From Archangiaceae bacterium (GTDB lineage Bacteria > Myxococcota > Myxococcia > Myxococcales > Myxococcaceae): 64,000 nucleotides of DNA. The notes beneath the pieces were generated by a model. That model was not told the origin of the DNA. It worked only from the letters and a program-made list of their open reading frames with translations, and searched no databases. The stretch spans positions 310,001 to 374,000 of the forward strand of contig JADJNS010000007.1 of NCBI GenBank assembly GCA_016714225.1, in the 5' to 3' direction. The position numbers and the translations under genes are program-made. Positions 8,183 through 19,350 of the stretch are shown here, in pieces; position 1 is the first letter of the stretch; each line of letters opens with the position of its first letter.

Positions 8183-9916
8183 GTGAAGCTGAACGACAAA
8201 GCGGCGGTCGCCAACGCGCTGAAGGATCTCGGCCTCTACCTGCAGATCAAGGGCGAGAACTCGTTCAAGACCCGCGCCTACGACATCGCGTCAGAGCGCA
8301 TCGCCGGCCTGGCCGACGACCTGGGGCAGCTGGTGGCCGAGAACCGCCTCACCGAGCTCGAGGGCGTCGGCGCCAGCATCGCCGCCAAGATCACCGAGCT
8401 GGTGAACACCGGGAAGCTCGAGGCGCTCGAGACCCTCAAGCACGAGTACCCGATCACCATGCTCGAGCTGCTCAAGGTGCCCAACCTGGGGCCGAAGAAG
8501 GCCAAGGTGCTGTTCGACCTGCTGGGCGTGGGCTCGATCGCCGACCTCGAGGCCGCCTGCAAGGCGCACCGGGTGCGCGACCTGAAGGGGTTCGGGGCGC
8601 AGACCGAAGAGAAGCTGCTCGCCGGCGTCGAGCTGGCCAGGCGCACCGGCACCGGGCGGTCGCTGCTCGCCGACGTGCTGCCGCGCGCCGAGAAGCTGCT
8701 CGAGCACGTGAAGCAGGCGCCGGGGGTCAAGCGCGCCTCGCTGGGCGGCAGCGTGCGCCGCATGCGTGAGACGGTGGCCGACGTCGACATCATCGCCTCG
8801 GCCGCCGAGGTGCAGCCGGTGTTCGAGCACTTCGTGAAGCACCCCGACGTGCGCGAGATCATCGGTGCGGGCGACTCGAAGGCCTCGGTGCGCCTGCGCG
8901 AAGGCGACCTGCAGGTCGACCTGCGGGTGCTGCCCGACGAAGACTTCGCCACGGCGCTGCATCACTTCACCGGCAGCAAGGCGCACCACATCAAGCTGCG
9001 CTCGCTCGCCATCGACCAGGGCCTCAAGCTCAGCGAGTGGGGCGTGCACCGGGGCGACCAGAAGCAGCGGGTGCGCGACGAGGCCGAGCTCTACGCGATG
9101 CTGGGCATGCAGTACGTGCCGCCCGAGCTGCGCGAAGACTGGGGCGAGATCGAAGCGGCGCGCGAGGGCCGGCTGCCGCCCCGGCTGGTCGAGGCCCGGG
9201 ACATCGTCGGCAACATTCACAGCCACACCACCTGGAGCGACGGCCGGGCCTCGCTGCTCGAGATGGCCCAGGCGGCCAAGGCGATGGGCCTCAAGTACTA
9301 CACCGTCACCGAGCACTCACAGACCTCGAGCTATGCGGGCGGCCTCTCGCTCGACAAGATGAAGGCCCAGTGGGACGAGATCGACGCGGTCAACGAGCAG
9401 CTCGAGGGCATCACCCTGCTCAAGGGCATCGAGAGCGACATTCTCGAAGACGGCTCGCTCGACTACCCCGACGCGGTGCTCGAGAAGCTCGACGTGGTGA
9501 TCGGCTCGATTCACCAGCGCTACTCGCAAGACGAAGACGCGATGACGAGGCGCGTGCTCAACGCGATGGAGAACCCCCACTTCCAGATCTGGGGTCACCC
9601 CACCGGGCGGCTGATCAACCGCCGCGAGGCCGCGCCGATGCGCATGGAAGAGATTCTCGACAAGGCCGCCCAGAAGGGCGTGGCCATCGAGATCAACGGC
9701 TGCCCCGAGCGCCTCGACCTCAAGGCCGAGCACGTGCGGCTGGCGCTTCAGCGCGGCCTGAAAGTGGTGGTGTCGACCGACGCGCACTCGGTGGGCGAGC
9801 TGCACCAGCACCTGCCGCTGGCGCTGGCCACCGCGCGCAAGGGGTGGACCACGGCGGCCGACGTGCTCAACACGCGCAGCGCGAAAGACTTCGTCGAGAG
9901 CCTGCGCCGCGGGTGA
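8183..9916 (+). CDS. polX: DNA polymerase/3'-5' exonuclease PolX (Pol X + PHP domains)
   Basis: This 577-residue protein has the standard length of bacterial PolX. Residues 1-170 are the helix-hairpin-helix region (GVGASIAAKITELV, VPNLGPKKAKVLF). The nucleotidyltransferase core has GGSVRRMRETVADVDII, where the GS motif and DVD supply the catalytic acidic residues. Residues from about 340 form the PHP phosphoesterase (NIHSHTTWSDG, YTVTEHS, SDILEDGSLDYPD, STDAHSVGEL) with the metal ligands visible. The likely role is base-excision/gap-filling repair with exonuclease proofreading. The GTG at 8183 is the only sensible start: an in-frame ATG is absent nearby and TTATAA lies about 10 bp upstream. 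It is divergent from the lipoprotein hydrolase. Confidence 0.95.
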   Translation: MKLNDKAAVANALKDLGLYLQIKGENSFKTRAYDIASERIAGLADDLGQLVAENRLTELEGVGASIAAKITELVNTGKLEALETLKHEYPITMLELLKVPNLGPKKAKVLFDLLGVGSIADLEAACKAHRVRDLKGFGAQTEEKLLAGVELARRTGTGRSLLADVLPRAEKLLEHVKQAPGVKRASLGGSVRRMRETVADVDIIASAAEVQPVFEHFVKHPDVREIIGAGDSKASVRLREGDLQVDLRVLPDEDFATALHHFTGSKAHHIKLRSLAIDQGLKLSEWGVHRGDQKQRVRDEAELYAMLGMQYVPPELREDWGEIEAAREGRLPPRLVEARDIVGNIHSHTTWSDGRASLLEMAQAAKAMGLKYYTVTEHSQTSSYAGGLSLDKMKAQWDEIDAVNEQLEGITLLKGIESDILEDGSLDYPDAVLEKLDVVIGSIHQRYSQDEDAMTRRVLNAMENPHFQIWGHPTGRLINRREAAPMRMEEILDKAAQKGVAIEINGCPERLDLKAEHVRLALQRGLKVVVSTDAHSVGELHQHLPLALATARKGWTTAADVLNTRSAKDFVESLRRG

Positions 9917-9921
9917 AGGCT

Positions 9922-9941
9922 CGGCGGCAAGCGAGCCGCCG
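9922..9941 (+). terminator. Stem-loop just after polX
   Basis: CGGCGGC (9922-9928) pairs perfectly with GCCGCCG (9935-9941) around a 6-base loop, starting 6 bases after the polX stop. There is no T-tract, so intrinsic termination is uncertain. The remaining spacer up to 10106 shows no gene. Confidence 0.35.
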
Positions 9942-10106
9942 GGTGAGCGACGGCGAGCCCGGCCCGGCCTGGGGGCCCATGCAGGGCTGTCGAACGGCCG
10001 GCGCGTCACGTGAGGTGCAAGTCTTGCGCGTCTTGGGCGGCGCGGCCCCGCTCGAGCGTTCGCTCGTCACTTGACCCAAGCCCGTCACCCCGACCAAAAG
10101 GCCGCC

Positions 10107-11555
10107 GTGCACTTTCGCGCGCTGCCCCTGCTCTGCCTGCTGTGCCTCGCGTGCCCCGGCCCCGGGAACCAAGATGGAGGCACCGCCGGCGGCAAGGCGG
10201 GCGGCTCGGGCGGCGGCCGAGCGGGCGGCTCGGGGGGCAGTGGCGGCGGCACGGGCGGTGGCGCCGCAGGCGGAGCAGCCGGCGGCACGGTGATGCCCCC
10301 TTCCGACGCGGGCTGGTGCGGCCTGCCCGGCGCGTGGGTGCACGGCGTCGACGGGGGCTACCACGCGGTGGCGGGGCCCTCGGGCACCGACCTGGGCTTC
10401 TTGAAGCTCCCGGCGGGCTTCTGCGCGCACTACTTCGGGCGGGTGGGCAACGCGCGGCAGCTGCGATTCGCTCCGGGTGGAGAGCTGTTCGTGGCTTCAC
10501 CCACCAACGGCACCACCAGCAGCGGCCCGCAGGGGCGGGGTGAAATCGTCTTGCTGCCCGACGACGACGCCGACGGCGTGGCCGACCGGGTCATCACCTG
10601 GCGCACCGGCCGGGGCTCGACGCAGGGCCTGCTCTTCCACGACGGCGGCTTCTACTTTCAAGACGGCACCCAGATCGTTCGCGAGCCCTACGCGCCGGGG
10701 AACCGCGCGCCCACCGGCACCCCCACCATGCTCGCCAACATCACCGTCTACGTGTCCGGCGGCCACTGGCCCAAGACGCTCGACGTGGCCGACGACGGCA
10801 CCATCTTCGTCAGCAACGGCGGCGACGAAGGCGAGCAGTGCGACCCGGCGCGGCCGTTTCACGGCGGCATTCTCGCGCTCGACCCGAGCGCCAGCGGCGG
10901 CGCGCGGCAGATCGCACGGGGCCTGCGCAACGCCATCTACCTGCGCTGCCACCGCGACGGCCACAACCACTGCTTCGCCACCGAGCTGGCCCGCGACTAC
11001 AGCAACGCCATCGGCGGACGCGAGAAGCTGATCCCCATTCACGAGGGCGACGACTGGGGCTTCCCCTGCTGTGCCACCCGCAACGTGCCGTACGACGACG
11101 TCTGTCTGGGCTGCAGCGCCGCCACCGACACCTCGGTCAACTCGACCCAGCAGTGCCGCGGCCTGGCGCTGTGCTCGCCGAAGTGCGCCTCGACCATGCC
11201 CGAGAACGCCTCGTTCGTCATCGGCGACACCCCGTTCGGGCTCGACTTCATCGACGCCCAGTTCCCCGCTCCGTGGGACCACCGGGTCTACGTGGCGCCG
11301 CACGGCGCGTTCGGCACCTGGGTGGGCGCGCGGGTGGTGGGCGTGGCCTATGACCCCTCGACCGGCCTGCCCTACCCCGGCAGCAACCTGCCCGCGCAAG
11401 ACGCCGGCGCGATGGTCGACTTCCTCACCGGGTGGGACGACGGCTCGCACAGCCACGGCCGGCCCACCGACGTGACCGTGTCGCCCGACGGGCGCCTGTT
11501 CGTCAGCAACGACCAGAACGGCGACATCATCTGGGTCGCGCCCGTGCAGCCATGA
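10107..11555 (+). CDS. Gly-rich-linker lipoprotein, beta-propeller sugar-dehydrogenase-like (paralogue 1)
   Basis: This 482-residue lipoprotein starts at the GTG at 10107, followed by a signal peptide with lipobox CLAC. Next is a low-complexity Gly/Ser tether of about 45 residues, then a globular domain. That domain has repeated strand motifs (LRFAPGGELFVASPT, TLDVADDGTIFVSNGGD, VTVSPDGRLFVSNDQNGD) like NHL or glucose/sorbosone-dehydrogenase propellers, and about a dozen Cys (GFPCCATRN, CLGCSAATD, CSPKCAST), suggesting disulphides outside the cytoplasm. HRDGHNHCFATELARD is shared with its neighbour. Enzymatic activity is not demonstrated. It overlaps the next gene by ATGA, and the two are clear tandem paralogues. 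Confidence 0.8.
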   Translation: MHFRALPLLCLLCLACPGPGNQDGGTAGGKAGGSGGGRAGGSGGSGGGTGGGAAGGAAGGTVMPPSDAGWCGLPGAWVHGVDGGYHAVAGPSGTDLGFLKLPAGFCAHYFGRVGNARQLRFAPGGELFVASPTNGTTSSGPQGRGEIVLLPDDDADGVADRVITWRTGRGSTQGLLFHDGGFYFQDGTQIVREPYAPGNRAPTGTPTMLANITVYVSGGHWPKTLDVADDGTIFVSNGGDEGEQCDPARPFHGGILALDPSASGGARQIARGLRNAIYLRCHRDGHNHCFATELARDYSNAIGGREKLIPIHEGDDWGFPCCATRNVPYDDVCLGCSAATDTSVNSTQQCRGLALCSPKCASTMPENASFVIGDTPFGLDFIDAQFPAPWDHRVYVAPHGAFGTWVGARVVGVAYDPSTGLPYPGSNLPAQDAGAMVDFLTGWDDGSHSHGRPTDVTVSPDGRLFVSNDQNGDIIWVAPVQP

Positions 11556-12904
11556 GCCACGCCCGAACGCTCGCGCTCGCCGTCGCCGCCGCTGCCTCGG
11601 TCACCGGGTGCAACTGCGTGCAGGTGGTGCCCCCCACCGCCGACGGGGGGTGGTGCGAGCAGGCCGGCGCGTGGGTGCACGACTCGGCCGGCTACCACCA
11701 GGTCGAAGGGCTCGATGAGGCCGGCGCCGATCTCTCGTACCTGCGGCTGCCCGAGGGCTTCTGCGCGCGCTGGTACGGCCGGGTCGGCAACCCGCGGCAG
11801 CTGCGCTTCGCGCCGGGCGGAGAGCTGTTCGTGGCCTCGCCCACCACCGGCACCACCAGCAGCGGCCCACAGGGTCGCGCCGAGATCGTGGCGCTGCCCG
11901 ACGACGACCGCGACGGGCTGGCCGACGGCGTGGTCACCTGGCGCACCGGCCTCGGCTCGACCCAGGGCCTGCTCTTCACCGACGGGGGCCTCTACTTTCA
12001 AGACGGGCCGCGCATCATGCGCGAGCCGTACGCGCCTTTAGACCGCACCCCGCGCCAGGCCGCCCCCGACATGGTGGCGTTCGTCTCGGCGTTCGTCTCG
12101 GTGGGGCACTGGCCCAAGACGCTCGACGTCTCTGACGACGGCACCATCTACCTGACCAACGGCGGCGATCAGGGCGAGGCGTGCGACCTGAGCCACCCGT
12201 TTCGCGGGGGCGTGCTGGCGCTCGACCCCTCGGCGCCCGATGGCGTGCGGCAGATCGCCAAGGGCCTGCGCAACCCCATCTACCTGCGCTGCCACCGCGA
12301 CGGTCACAACTACTGCTTCGCCAACGAGCTGGCGAAGGACTACAGCGGCGAGCAGGGCGGGCGCGAGAAGCTGTTCCTGGTTCACGAGGGCGACGACTGG
12401 GGCTACCCCTGCTGCGCCAGCCAGGACCTGCCGTTCAGCGACGTCTGCCTGAGCTGCTCGGCGATGACCGAGACCCTGGCCGACTCGACCGCGACGTGCC
12501 GCAGCACCAACCAGTGCTCGCCCACCTGCGGCGGGGTGATGCCCGAGAGCGCGTCGTTCATCATCGGCGACACGCCGTTCGGCCTGGAGTTCATCGACGC
12601 CCAGTTCCCCAGCCCGCGGGATCACCACGTCTACATCGCGCCGCACGGGGCGTTCGGAACCTGGGCGGGCGCGCGGGTGGTGGCGGTGGCGATGGACACC
12701 GCGACCGGGCTACCGAGGGGCGGCACCAACCTGCCGCGCACCGACGCCGGCACCATGGTCGACTTCCTCACCGGGTGGGACGACGGCTCGCGCACCCACG
12801 GCCGGCCCACCGACGTGACCGTGTCGCCCGACGGCCGGCTGTTCGTGAGCAACGATCAGACCGGCGACATCGTCTGGGTCGCGCCCATCGGCAGCCACCC
12901 GTAG
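11552..12904 (+). CDS. Lipoprotein, beta-propeller sugar-dehydrogenase-like (paralogue 2)
   Basis: This 450-residue lipoprotein starts at the ATG at 11552, followed by a signal peptide with lipobox VTGC (acylated Cys of GCNCV). It is collinear with the preceding gene from AGAWVHDSAGYH to the C-terminus, but lacks the long Gly-rich tether. Shared blocks include LRFAPGGELFVASPT, GSTQGLLF, IYLRCHRDGHN, IGDTPFGL and GRPTDVTVSPDGRLFV. Cys positions are conserved between the two (YPCCASQ, CLSCSAM, CSPTCGG). The pair arose by tandem duplication and is probably co-translated. The fold suggests a quinoprotein or NHL-like propeller; cofactor and substrate cannot be read from sequence. Confidence 0.8.
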   Translation: MSHARTLALAVAAAASVTGCNCVQVVPPTADGGWCEQAGAWVHDSAGYHQVEGLDEAGADLSYLRLPEGFCARWYGRVGNPRQLRFAPGGELFVASPTTGTTSSGPQGRAEIVALPDDDRDGLADGVVTWRTGLGSTQGLLFTDGGLYFQDGPRIMREPYAPLDRTPRQAAPDMVAFVSAFVSVGHWPKTLDVSDDGTIYLTNGGDQGEACDLSHPFRGGVLALDPSAPDGVRQIAKGLRNPIYLRCHRDGHNYCFANELAKDYSGEQGGREKLFLVHEGDDWGYPCCASQDLPFSDVCLSCSAMTETLADSTATCRSTNQCSPTCGGVMPESASFIIGDTPFGLEFIDAQFPSPRDHHVYIAPHGAFGTWAGARVVAVAMDTATGLPRGGTNLPRTDAGTMVDFLTGWDDGSRTHGRPTDVTVSPDGRLFVSNDQTGDIVWVAPIGSHP

Positions 12905-12976
12905 CCGGGCGCGGTTGACCTCTCGGGCGGGGCACGAAGGCCAGCGGCCCCGGCTCGACACAACCCCCTGTTCGCC

Positions 12977-12996
12977 GTGCTACAGCACTGTAAACT
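12977..12996 (+). promoter_or_regulatory. Small inverted repeat and -10-like hexamer before the PilZ kinase
   Basis: GTGCT and AGCAC (12977-12988, 2-base spacer) form a short dyad that runs into TAAACT at 12991-12996, 15 bases before the GTG start of the kinase gene. It could be an operator overlapping a -10 element. No good -35 is visible, so this is weak. Confidence 0.2.
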
Positions 12997-13011
12997 CTGC
13001 GTCTCCACCCC

Positions 13012-15341
<2,330 letters not shown>

Positions 15342-15345
<4 letters not shown>

Positions 15346-15845
15346 AGAGCTACCTGATCTCGCAGCTGACCTTCAAATCGAGCAACGCCGACCTCGAGAC
15401 GTTTCGCAAGGCGTACCCGCACGACTGGTTGCTGTGGGAGCCCGGCAGCTGGAAGCCGCCCGGCTCGACCACGCTGGTCGGCCAGGGGCTCTCGTCGACG
15501 CCCGCCAACGGCAACCCCACCGGGCAGGCGCTGGCGCTGGTGCTCGAGCCGAAGAGAGACGGCGGGCAGCTGACCCTCGGCCGCGGCCCCGAGTGCGACA
15601 TCTTCATCAACGACGGCACGCTCTCGCAGCTGCACCTGGTGTTGATGCAGGCCGCCGGCGGAGGGTGGACGGTGCGTGACGCGGGCAGCCGCAACGGCTC
15701 GACGCTCGACGGGGTGAAGCTGCTGCCGGGCGCGCCGCTGCCGCTCAAGGCCGGCGGCAAGCTGGTCGCCGCGGGCGTGACCTTCACCTACTACGACCCC
15801 GCGGGCATGCTGCAGCGGCTCCAGGTCGCCCAGGGCCTGGTGTGA
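15342..15845 (+). CDS. FHA-domain protein
   Basis: This 167-residue protein starts at a TTG (15342) that overlaps the kinase stop as TTGA, so it depends on coupled translation. Residues about 75-160 form a forkhead-associated domain: LTLGRGPECDIFIND, LSQLHLVLM and AGSRNGSTLDG carry the conserved Gly-Arg, Ser-x-x-His and Asn-Gly phosphothreonine-recognition residues. The first 70 residues are a small unrecognised domain (TFRKAYPHDWLLWEPGSW). FHA domains bind phospho-Thr peptides, so the adjacent kinase is the obvious partner (inference). The stop overlaps the next GTG. Confidence 0.88.
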
Positions 15846-16585
15846 CGTCGGCCACAGGGTACGAGGCGCAGCTGCAGCGCTTCGATCGGTGGCTGCAGGC
15901 GGGCGCCGCGCGCGAAGCCATCGTGCTGTGGGCGATCTGCTTCGCGCTCATCGCCGCCGCATTTCCAGTGAGCCGCACCCTGGCCAAGCTGGTGGCCACG
16001 CTCGGGTTTCTCTACCTGCCCGAGGTGTCGATGCGGCGCCGCGGAGAAGGGTTTCGCGAGTACGGCGTCTCGGTGAAGCCGCGGCCGGGCGAGGTGAAGC
16101 TCACCCTCTTGCTGCTGGCCGCGATTCTCCCCACCTTCGTGGCGGCGTACTGGGGCTTCGCGCAGGTGTTGCCACAGCTGCCCGAGGCCCTGCAGCGCCT
16201 GCTCGCGCCGTACACCGGCGCGGGGCACTTTCACTTCAAGCTGCCCGACCGCTTCGCCGAGTGGGTCATCGACCAGTACTTCGTGGTCGCGCTGCCCGAA
16301 GAGTTCTTCTACCGCGGCTTCGTGCAGACCCGGCTGCGCGACGCCTGGCCCCAGGGTCGCATGTTTCTCGGGGCGCGCCTGGGCCCTGCCTTCTGGCTCA
16401 CCGCGGTGCTGTTCGCGCTCGGCCACCTGGCCATCTTCGAGGTGTGGCGGCTGGGCGTGTTCTTCCCCGCCCTGCTGTTCGGCTGGCTGCGCGAGCGCAC
16501 CGGCTCGGTGATGGGCGCCGCGTTTCTGCACGGCACCTTCAACCTCACCATGCTGGTGCTGGAAGCGTCGTTCTACGGCCGCTGA
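15842..16585 (+). CDS. CPBP-family intramembrane glutamic protease (CAAX protease-like)
   Basis: This 247-residue protein has about six to eight TM helices. The Abi/CPBP motifs are complete: motif 1 EEFFYRGF (Glu-Glu-x3-Arg), motif 2 FALGHLAIFE (His) and motif 3 HGTFN (His-x3-Asn). The clan includes Rce1-type proteases and, in myxobacteria, myxosortases that process MYXO-CTERM tails; no such tail was noticed in this window. The GTG at 15842 overlaps the FHA stop. Being third in an operon with a kinase and a phospho-Thr reader is unusual and suggests regulated proteolysis (inference). Confidence 0.87.
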   Translation: MTSATGYEAQLQRFDRWLQAGAAREAIVLWAICFALIAAAFPVSRTLAKLVATLGFLYLPEVSMRRRGEGFREYGVSVKPRPGEVKLTLLLLAAILPTFVAAYWGFAQVLPQLPEALQRLLAPYTGAGHFHFKLPDRFAEWVIDQYFVVALPEEFFYRGFVQTRLRDAWPQGRMFLGARLGPAFWLTAVLFALGHLAIFEVWRLGVFFPALLFGWLRERTGSVMGAAFLHGTFNLTMLVLEASFYGR

Positions 16586-16626
16586 AGCGGTGGATCGCCG
16601 GGGTCCGGCGCGGCAACCAACCCCAC

Positions 16627-16836
16627 ATGATGGGGAACTACCTGTTGTCCGTCGCGGGGTTGTCGGCAGCCGGCAGCTTGTTCATGCGGGGCGAGACCAG
16701 CGAGCCGAGCACCTGGGCGTGGCTGGCGGTGGCGATGCTGGCGGCGGTGATCGCGGCGCGGAGCTTTGCGAGGGGCGTCTTCGGCGAGGCCGCGCCCCAG
16801 CCGCTCACCGCACGTCGGTCGGTGCGAGCACGTTGA
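16627..16836 (+). CDS. Small membrane protein
   Basis: This 69-residue open frame (MMGNYLLSVAGLSAAGSLF) has two predicted hydrophobic helices (residues about 5-20 and 30-47, WAWLAVAMLAAVIAARSF). It lies 41 bases after the CPBP protease in the same direction. Its last ~30 bases overlap the 3' end of the convergent amidotransferase-like gene. No family is recognised and no strong RBS is seen. The hydrophobic pattern and position favour a real gene, but a chance frame cannot be excluded. Confidence 0.4.
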   Translation: MMGNYLLSVAGLSAAGSLFMRGETSEPSTWAWLAVAMLAAVIAARSFARGVFGEAAPQPLTARRSVRAR

Positions 16837-17632
16837 GGTTCAGCTTGCGGTCGACGCTGAGCGCGCCGCCGTCGGCGAGCGGCATCCACGCCTGGGTCTT
16901 GACGGGGTTGGTGGCGACCACCACCGAGCGGCGCCGGCGGTGATCTCTCACCAGCGGCTCGCTGTCTTTGCCGCCGGGGTTGAGCCCGCAGCGCTCGCAG
17001 GTACCTTCGCCCTCGAGCAGCCGGTAATAGAGGCCGTGCCCCCGGCCCGCGGCGAGCAGCATGCGCCCGTTGCTGGCGACGTAGGCGAGCTGTGACTTGC
17101 CCGGCCCGCTGACCTCGCCCGCCACCTGATCGACGGTGCGCGCGGTCTGGGCCAGCAGCTGGGCGGCGACCGAGGCCTCGAGGCCCGGGTCCTCCATGCG
17201 GCCGATGTCGCGGAGCGCCTTCAAGAAGAGCGCGAACATCACCTCGCTGACCGTCGAGCCGCGCACCGCGCGCTGAAGGTAGTCGGGCACCATCTCCATC
17301 AGCGCGATGCGCACGTTGTCGGAGCGCTCGATGTGCCCGGCGTGGGCGAAGAGCCACTGCCGGAAGCGAAAGGGCTGCATGTTGTCTTCGAGCGGCTGGC
17401 CCACGCTGAGCGACTGCGCCATCAGCACCACCGCGTCGGACTCGGGCGCGTCCCACAGGTCGGCGCGGGGAGCCCCGGGGCCGTAGCGCCGCAGCAGCGC
17501 GGTGGTGTCTTCGTACGCACCTACACCCACGGCCTGATCGGGAACGTCGAGAGACACGTCGGCCTTGATGCGGTGCAGCTCGCACCGGACCAGAAAGGGC
17601 TCCGAAGTCATCAACGCCACGAAGCGGCTCAT
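16805..17632 (-). CDS. Degenerate class II glutamine amidotransferase-like protein
   Basis: This 275-residue protein has the architecture of the YafJ/EgtC-type N-terminal-nucleophile amidotransferases. These show an N-terminal SRFVALMTSEPFLVR, a middle DNMQPFRFRQWLFAHAG and a late SEVMFALFLKAL. The catalytic Cys2 of active enzymes is Ser here (ATG AGC), the usual His-Asn-Gly is HAG, and the usual Asp before Ser-Glu is not present. A start at 17632 is supported by AAAGGA six bases upstream. It may be catalytically dead, or use Ser. CERCGLNPGG near the C-terminus is an extra Cys pair. It is divergent from the Hsp70-like gene. Confidence 0.72.
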   Translation of the reverse strand: MSRFVALMTSEPFLVRCELHRIKADVSLDVPDQAVGVGAYEDTTALLRRYGPGAPRADLWDAPESDAVVLMAQSLSVGQPLEDNMQPFRFRQWLFAHAGHIERSDNVRIALMEMVPDYLQRAVRGSTVSEVMFALFLKALRDIGRMEDPGLEASVAAQLLAQTARTVDQVAGEVSGPGKSQLAYVASNGRMLLAAGRGHGLYYRLLEGEGTCERCGLNPGGKDSEPLVRDHRRRRSVVVATNPVKTQAWMPLADGGALSVDRKLNLNVLAPTDVR

Positions 17633-17692
17633 GTGTCCTTTCTAATACGCCCAGTATGCGGCTGTTCTTCCCGCCGCCAAGCATTCTAAACC

Positions 17693-17721
17693 TTCAGTAC
17701 GTGTTCCACCGCGGGTAGGAT
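17693..17721 (+). promoter_or_regulatory. Candidate promoter of the Hsp70-like gene
   Basis: TTCAGT (17693-17698) and TAGGAT (17716-17721) are 17 bases apart, and AGGAG lies between the -10 and the ATG at 17730. The -35 match is only partial, so confidence is low. The same spacer must also hold the promoter of the divergent amidotransferase-like gene. Confidence 0.25.
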
Positions 17722-17729
17722 CAGGAGCC

Positions 17730-19340
17730 ATGGCGGAGCAGGAGATCGCAGTCGGCATCGATCTGGGCACGTCCTACTCGTGCGTCTCGGTGGTACAGAA
17801 CGGGCAACCGATGGTGATCCCCAACGAATGGGGAGAGCGCACCCACGCCTCGGTGGTGTCGTTTCTCGAAGACGGCACGGTGCTGGTCGGCAACGCCGCG
17901 AAGAAGAACATCATCACCAACGCCGAGAACACCGTGTACTCGGCCAAGCGGCTCATCGGCCGCTACTTCTTCTCGGACGAGGTGAAGAAGGCCCAGACGG
18001 TGATGCCGTACAAGATCATCGAAGGGCAGAACAACTCGGTGCGCATCGTGGTGCGCGACCGGCAGTACTCGCTGCCCGAGATCTCGGCGCTGGTGCTCAA
18101 AGAGATGAAGGCGATCGCCGAGAGCTTTCTCGGGCACCCGGTGGGCAAGGCGGTGGTCACCGTGCCCGCCTACTTCAACGACAACCAGCGCCAGGCGACG
18201 AAAGATGCGGGCCGCATCGCGGGCCTCGACATCTTGCGCATCATCAACGAGCCCACCGCCGCGGCGCTGGCGTACGGGTTCGGCCGCGACGTCAACCAGC
18301 GCATCGTGATCTACGACCTGGGCGGCGGCACCTTCGACGTCTCGATTCTGGAGATCGGCAAAGACGTATTCGAGGTGCTCTCGACCGCTGGCGACACGTA
18401 CCTGGGCGGCGACGACTTCGACGATCGCATCATGAACTGGCTCGCCGACGACTTCCTCGCGCGCCACAAGCTCGATCTTCGCCAGAACAAGTACTGCCTG
18501 CAGATGCTCAAAGAGGCCTCGGAGCAGGCGAAGATCGACGTGGGCGAGAAGGGCACCGCGCAGATTCTCTGCCAGGGCATCTGCCAGGACGCGAACGGCC
18601 AGGTGATGGACCTCGCCCAGACCCTCACCCAGGACCAGTTCAACCGCATGGTGATGGACCTGGTGCAGCGCACCTTCAAGGTCTGCGACGAGGCGCTGCA
18701 GAGCGCGCGCATGACCGCGGCCGACGTCGACGCGGTGATTCTGGTGGGCGGGCCGACGCGGCTGCCGATCATCCGCAACTCGGTGCGGCACTACTTTCAG
18801 CGCGAGCCGAAAGAGGGCGTCAACCCCGACGAGGTGGTGTCGATGGGCGCCGCGCTGCAGGCGCACGCGCTGATGGACAAGGCGACCGAGACCTTTCTGG
18901 TCGACGTCACCCCGCTCTCGCTGCGCATCGGCACGGTGGGCGGCTTCACCGAGAAGATCATCGACAAGAACACCCCCATACCCATCGACAAGTCGAAGAC
19001 CTTCACCACCTCACGCGACGGGCAAGACCGGGTGAAGATTCGGGTGTACCAGGGCGAGAGCAACCGCGCCGACGACTGCGAGATGCTGGGCGAGTTCGAG
19101 TTCGCCGGCTTCAAGATCGGCTACCGCGGCGAGGTGAAGATCGAGGTGACGTTCGAGATCGACACCAACGGCATCGTCAACGTGTCGGCCACCGACGTCG
19201 AGTCGGGCCAGCGCACCTCGACCACCATCTCGCTCTCGTCGGGTCTGTCGGAAGGCGACATTCAGAGGTCGATCGAGGCGAACAAGCAGACGCAAGTGGC
19301 CCGCGGCGCGAGCAAAGATCTCCCCGCGGCGGTGAGGTAA
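17730..19340 (+). CDS. Hsp70/DnaK-family chaperone lacking the C-terminal lid
   Basis: This 536-residue protein has a complete actin-like ATPase domain: VGIDLGTSYSCVSVV, VVTVPAYFNDNQRQATKDAG, NEPTAAALAYG, DLGGGTFDVSIL and VGGPTRLPIIR. A beta-type substrate-binding domain follows (DVTPLSLRIGT, with IEVTFEIDTNGIVNVSATD). It ends at about the point where DnaK's alpha-helical lid starts; canonical DnaK is about 100 residues longer and ends with an EEVD-type or acidic tail. With the J-domain gene 10 bases downstream it forms a dedicated chaperone pair. In Myxococcus a DnaK homologue, SglK, is needed for social gliding; orthology is not claimed. RBS AGGAG precedes the ATG. Confidence 0.92.
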   Translation: MAEQEIAVGIDLGTSYSCVSVVQNGQPMVIPNEWGERTHASVVSFLEDGTVLVGNAAKKNIITNAENTVYSAKRLIGRYFFSDEVKKAQTVMPYKIIEGQNNSVRIVVRDRQYSLPEISALVLKEMKAIAESFLGHPVGKAVVTVPAYFNDNQRQATKDAGRIAGLDILRIINEPTAAALAYGFGRDVNQRIVIYDLGGGTFDVSILEIGKDVFEVLSTAGDTYLGGDDFDDRIMNWLADDFLARHKLDLRQNKYCLQMLKEASEQAKIDVGEKGTAQILCQGICQDANGQVMDLAQTLTQDQFNRMVMDLVQRTFKVCDEALQSARMTAADVDAVILVGGPTRLPIIRNSVRHYFQREPKEGVNPDEVVSMGAALQAHALMDKATETFLVDVTPLSLRIGTVGGFTEKIIDKNTPIPIDKSKTFTTSRDGQDRVKIRVYQGESNRADDCEMLGEFEFAGFKIGYRGEVKIEVTFEIDTNGIVNVSATDVESGQRTSTTISLSSGLSEGDIQRSIEANKQTQVARGASKDLPAAVR

Positions 19341-19350
19341 CCGACCGCGC

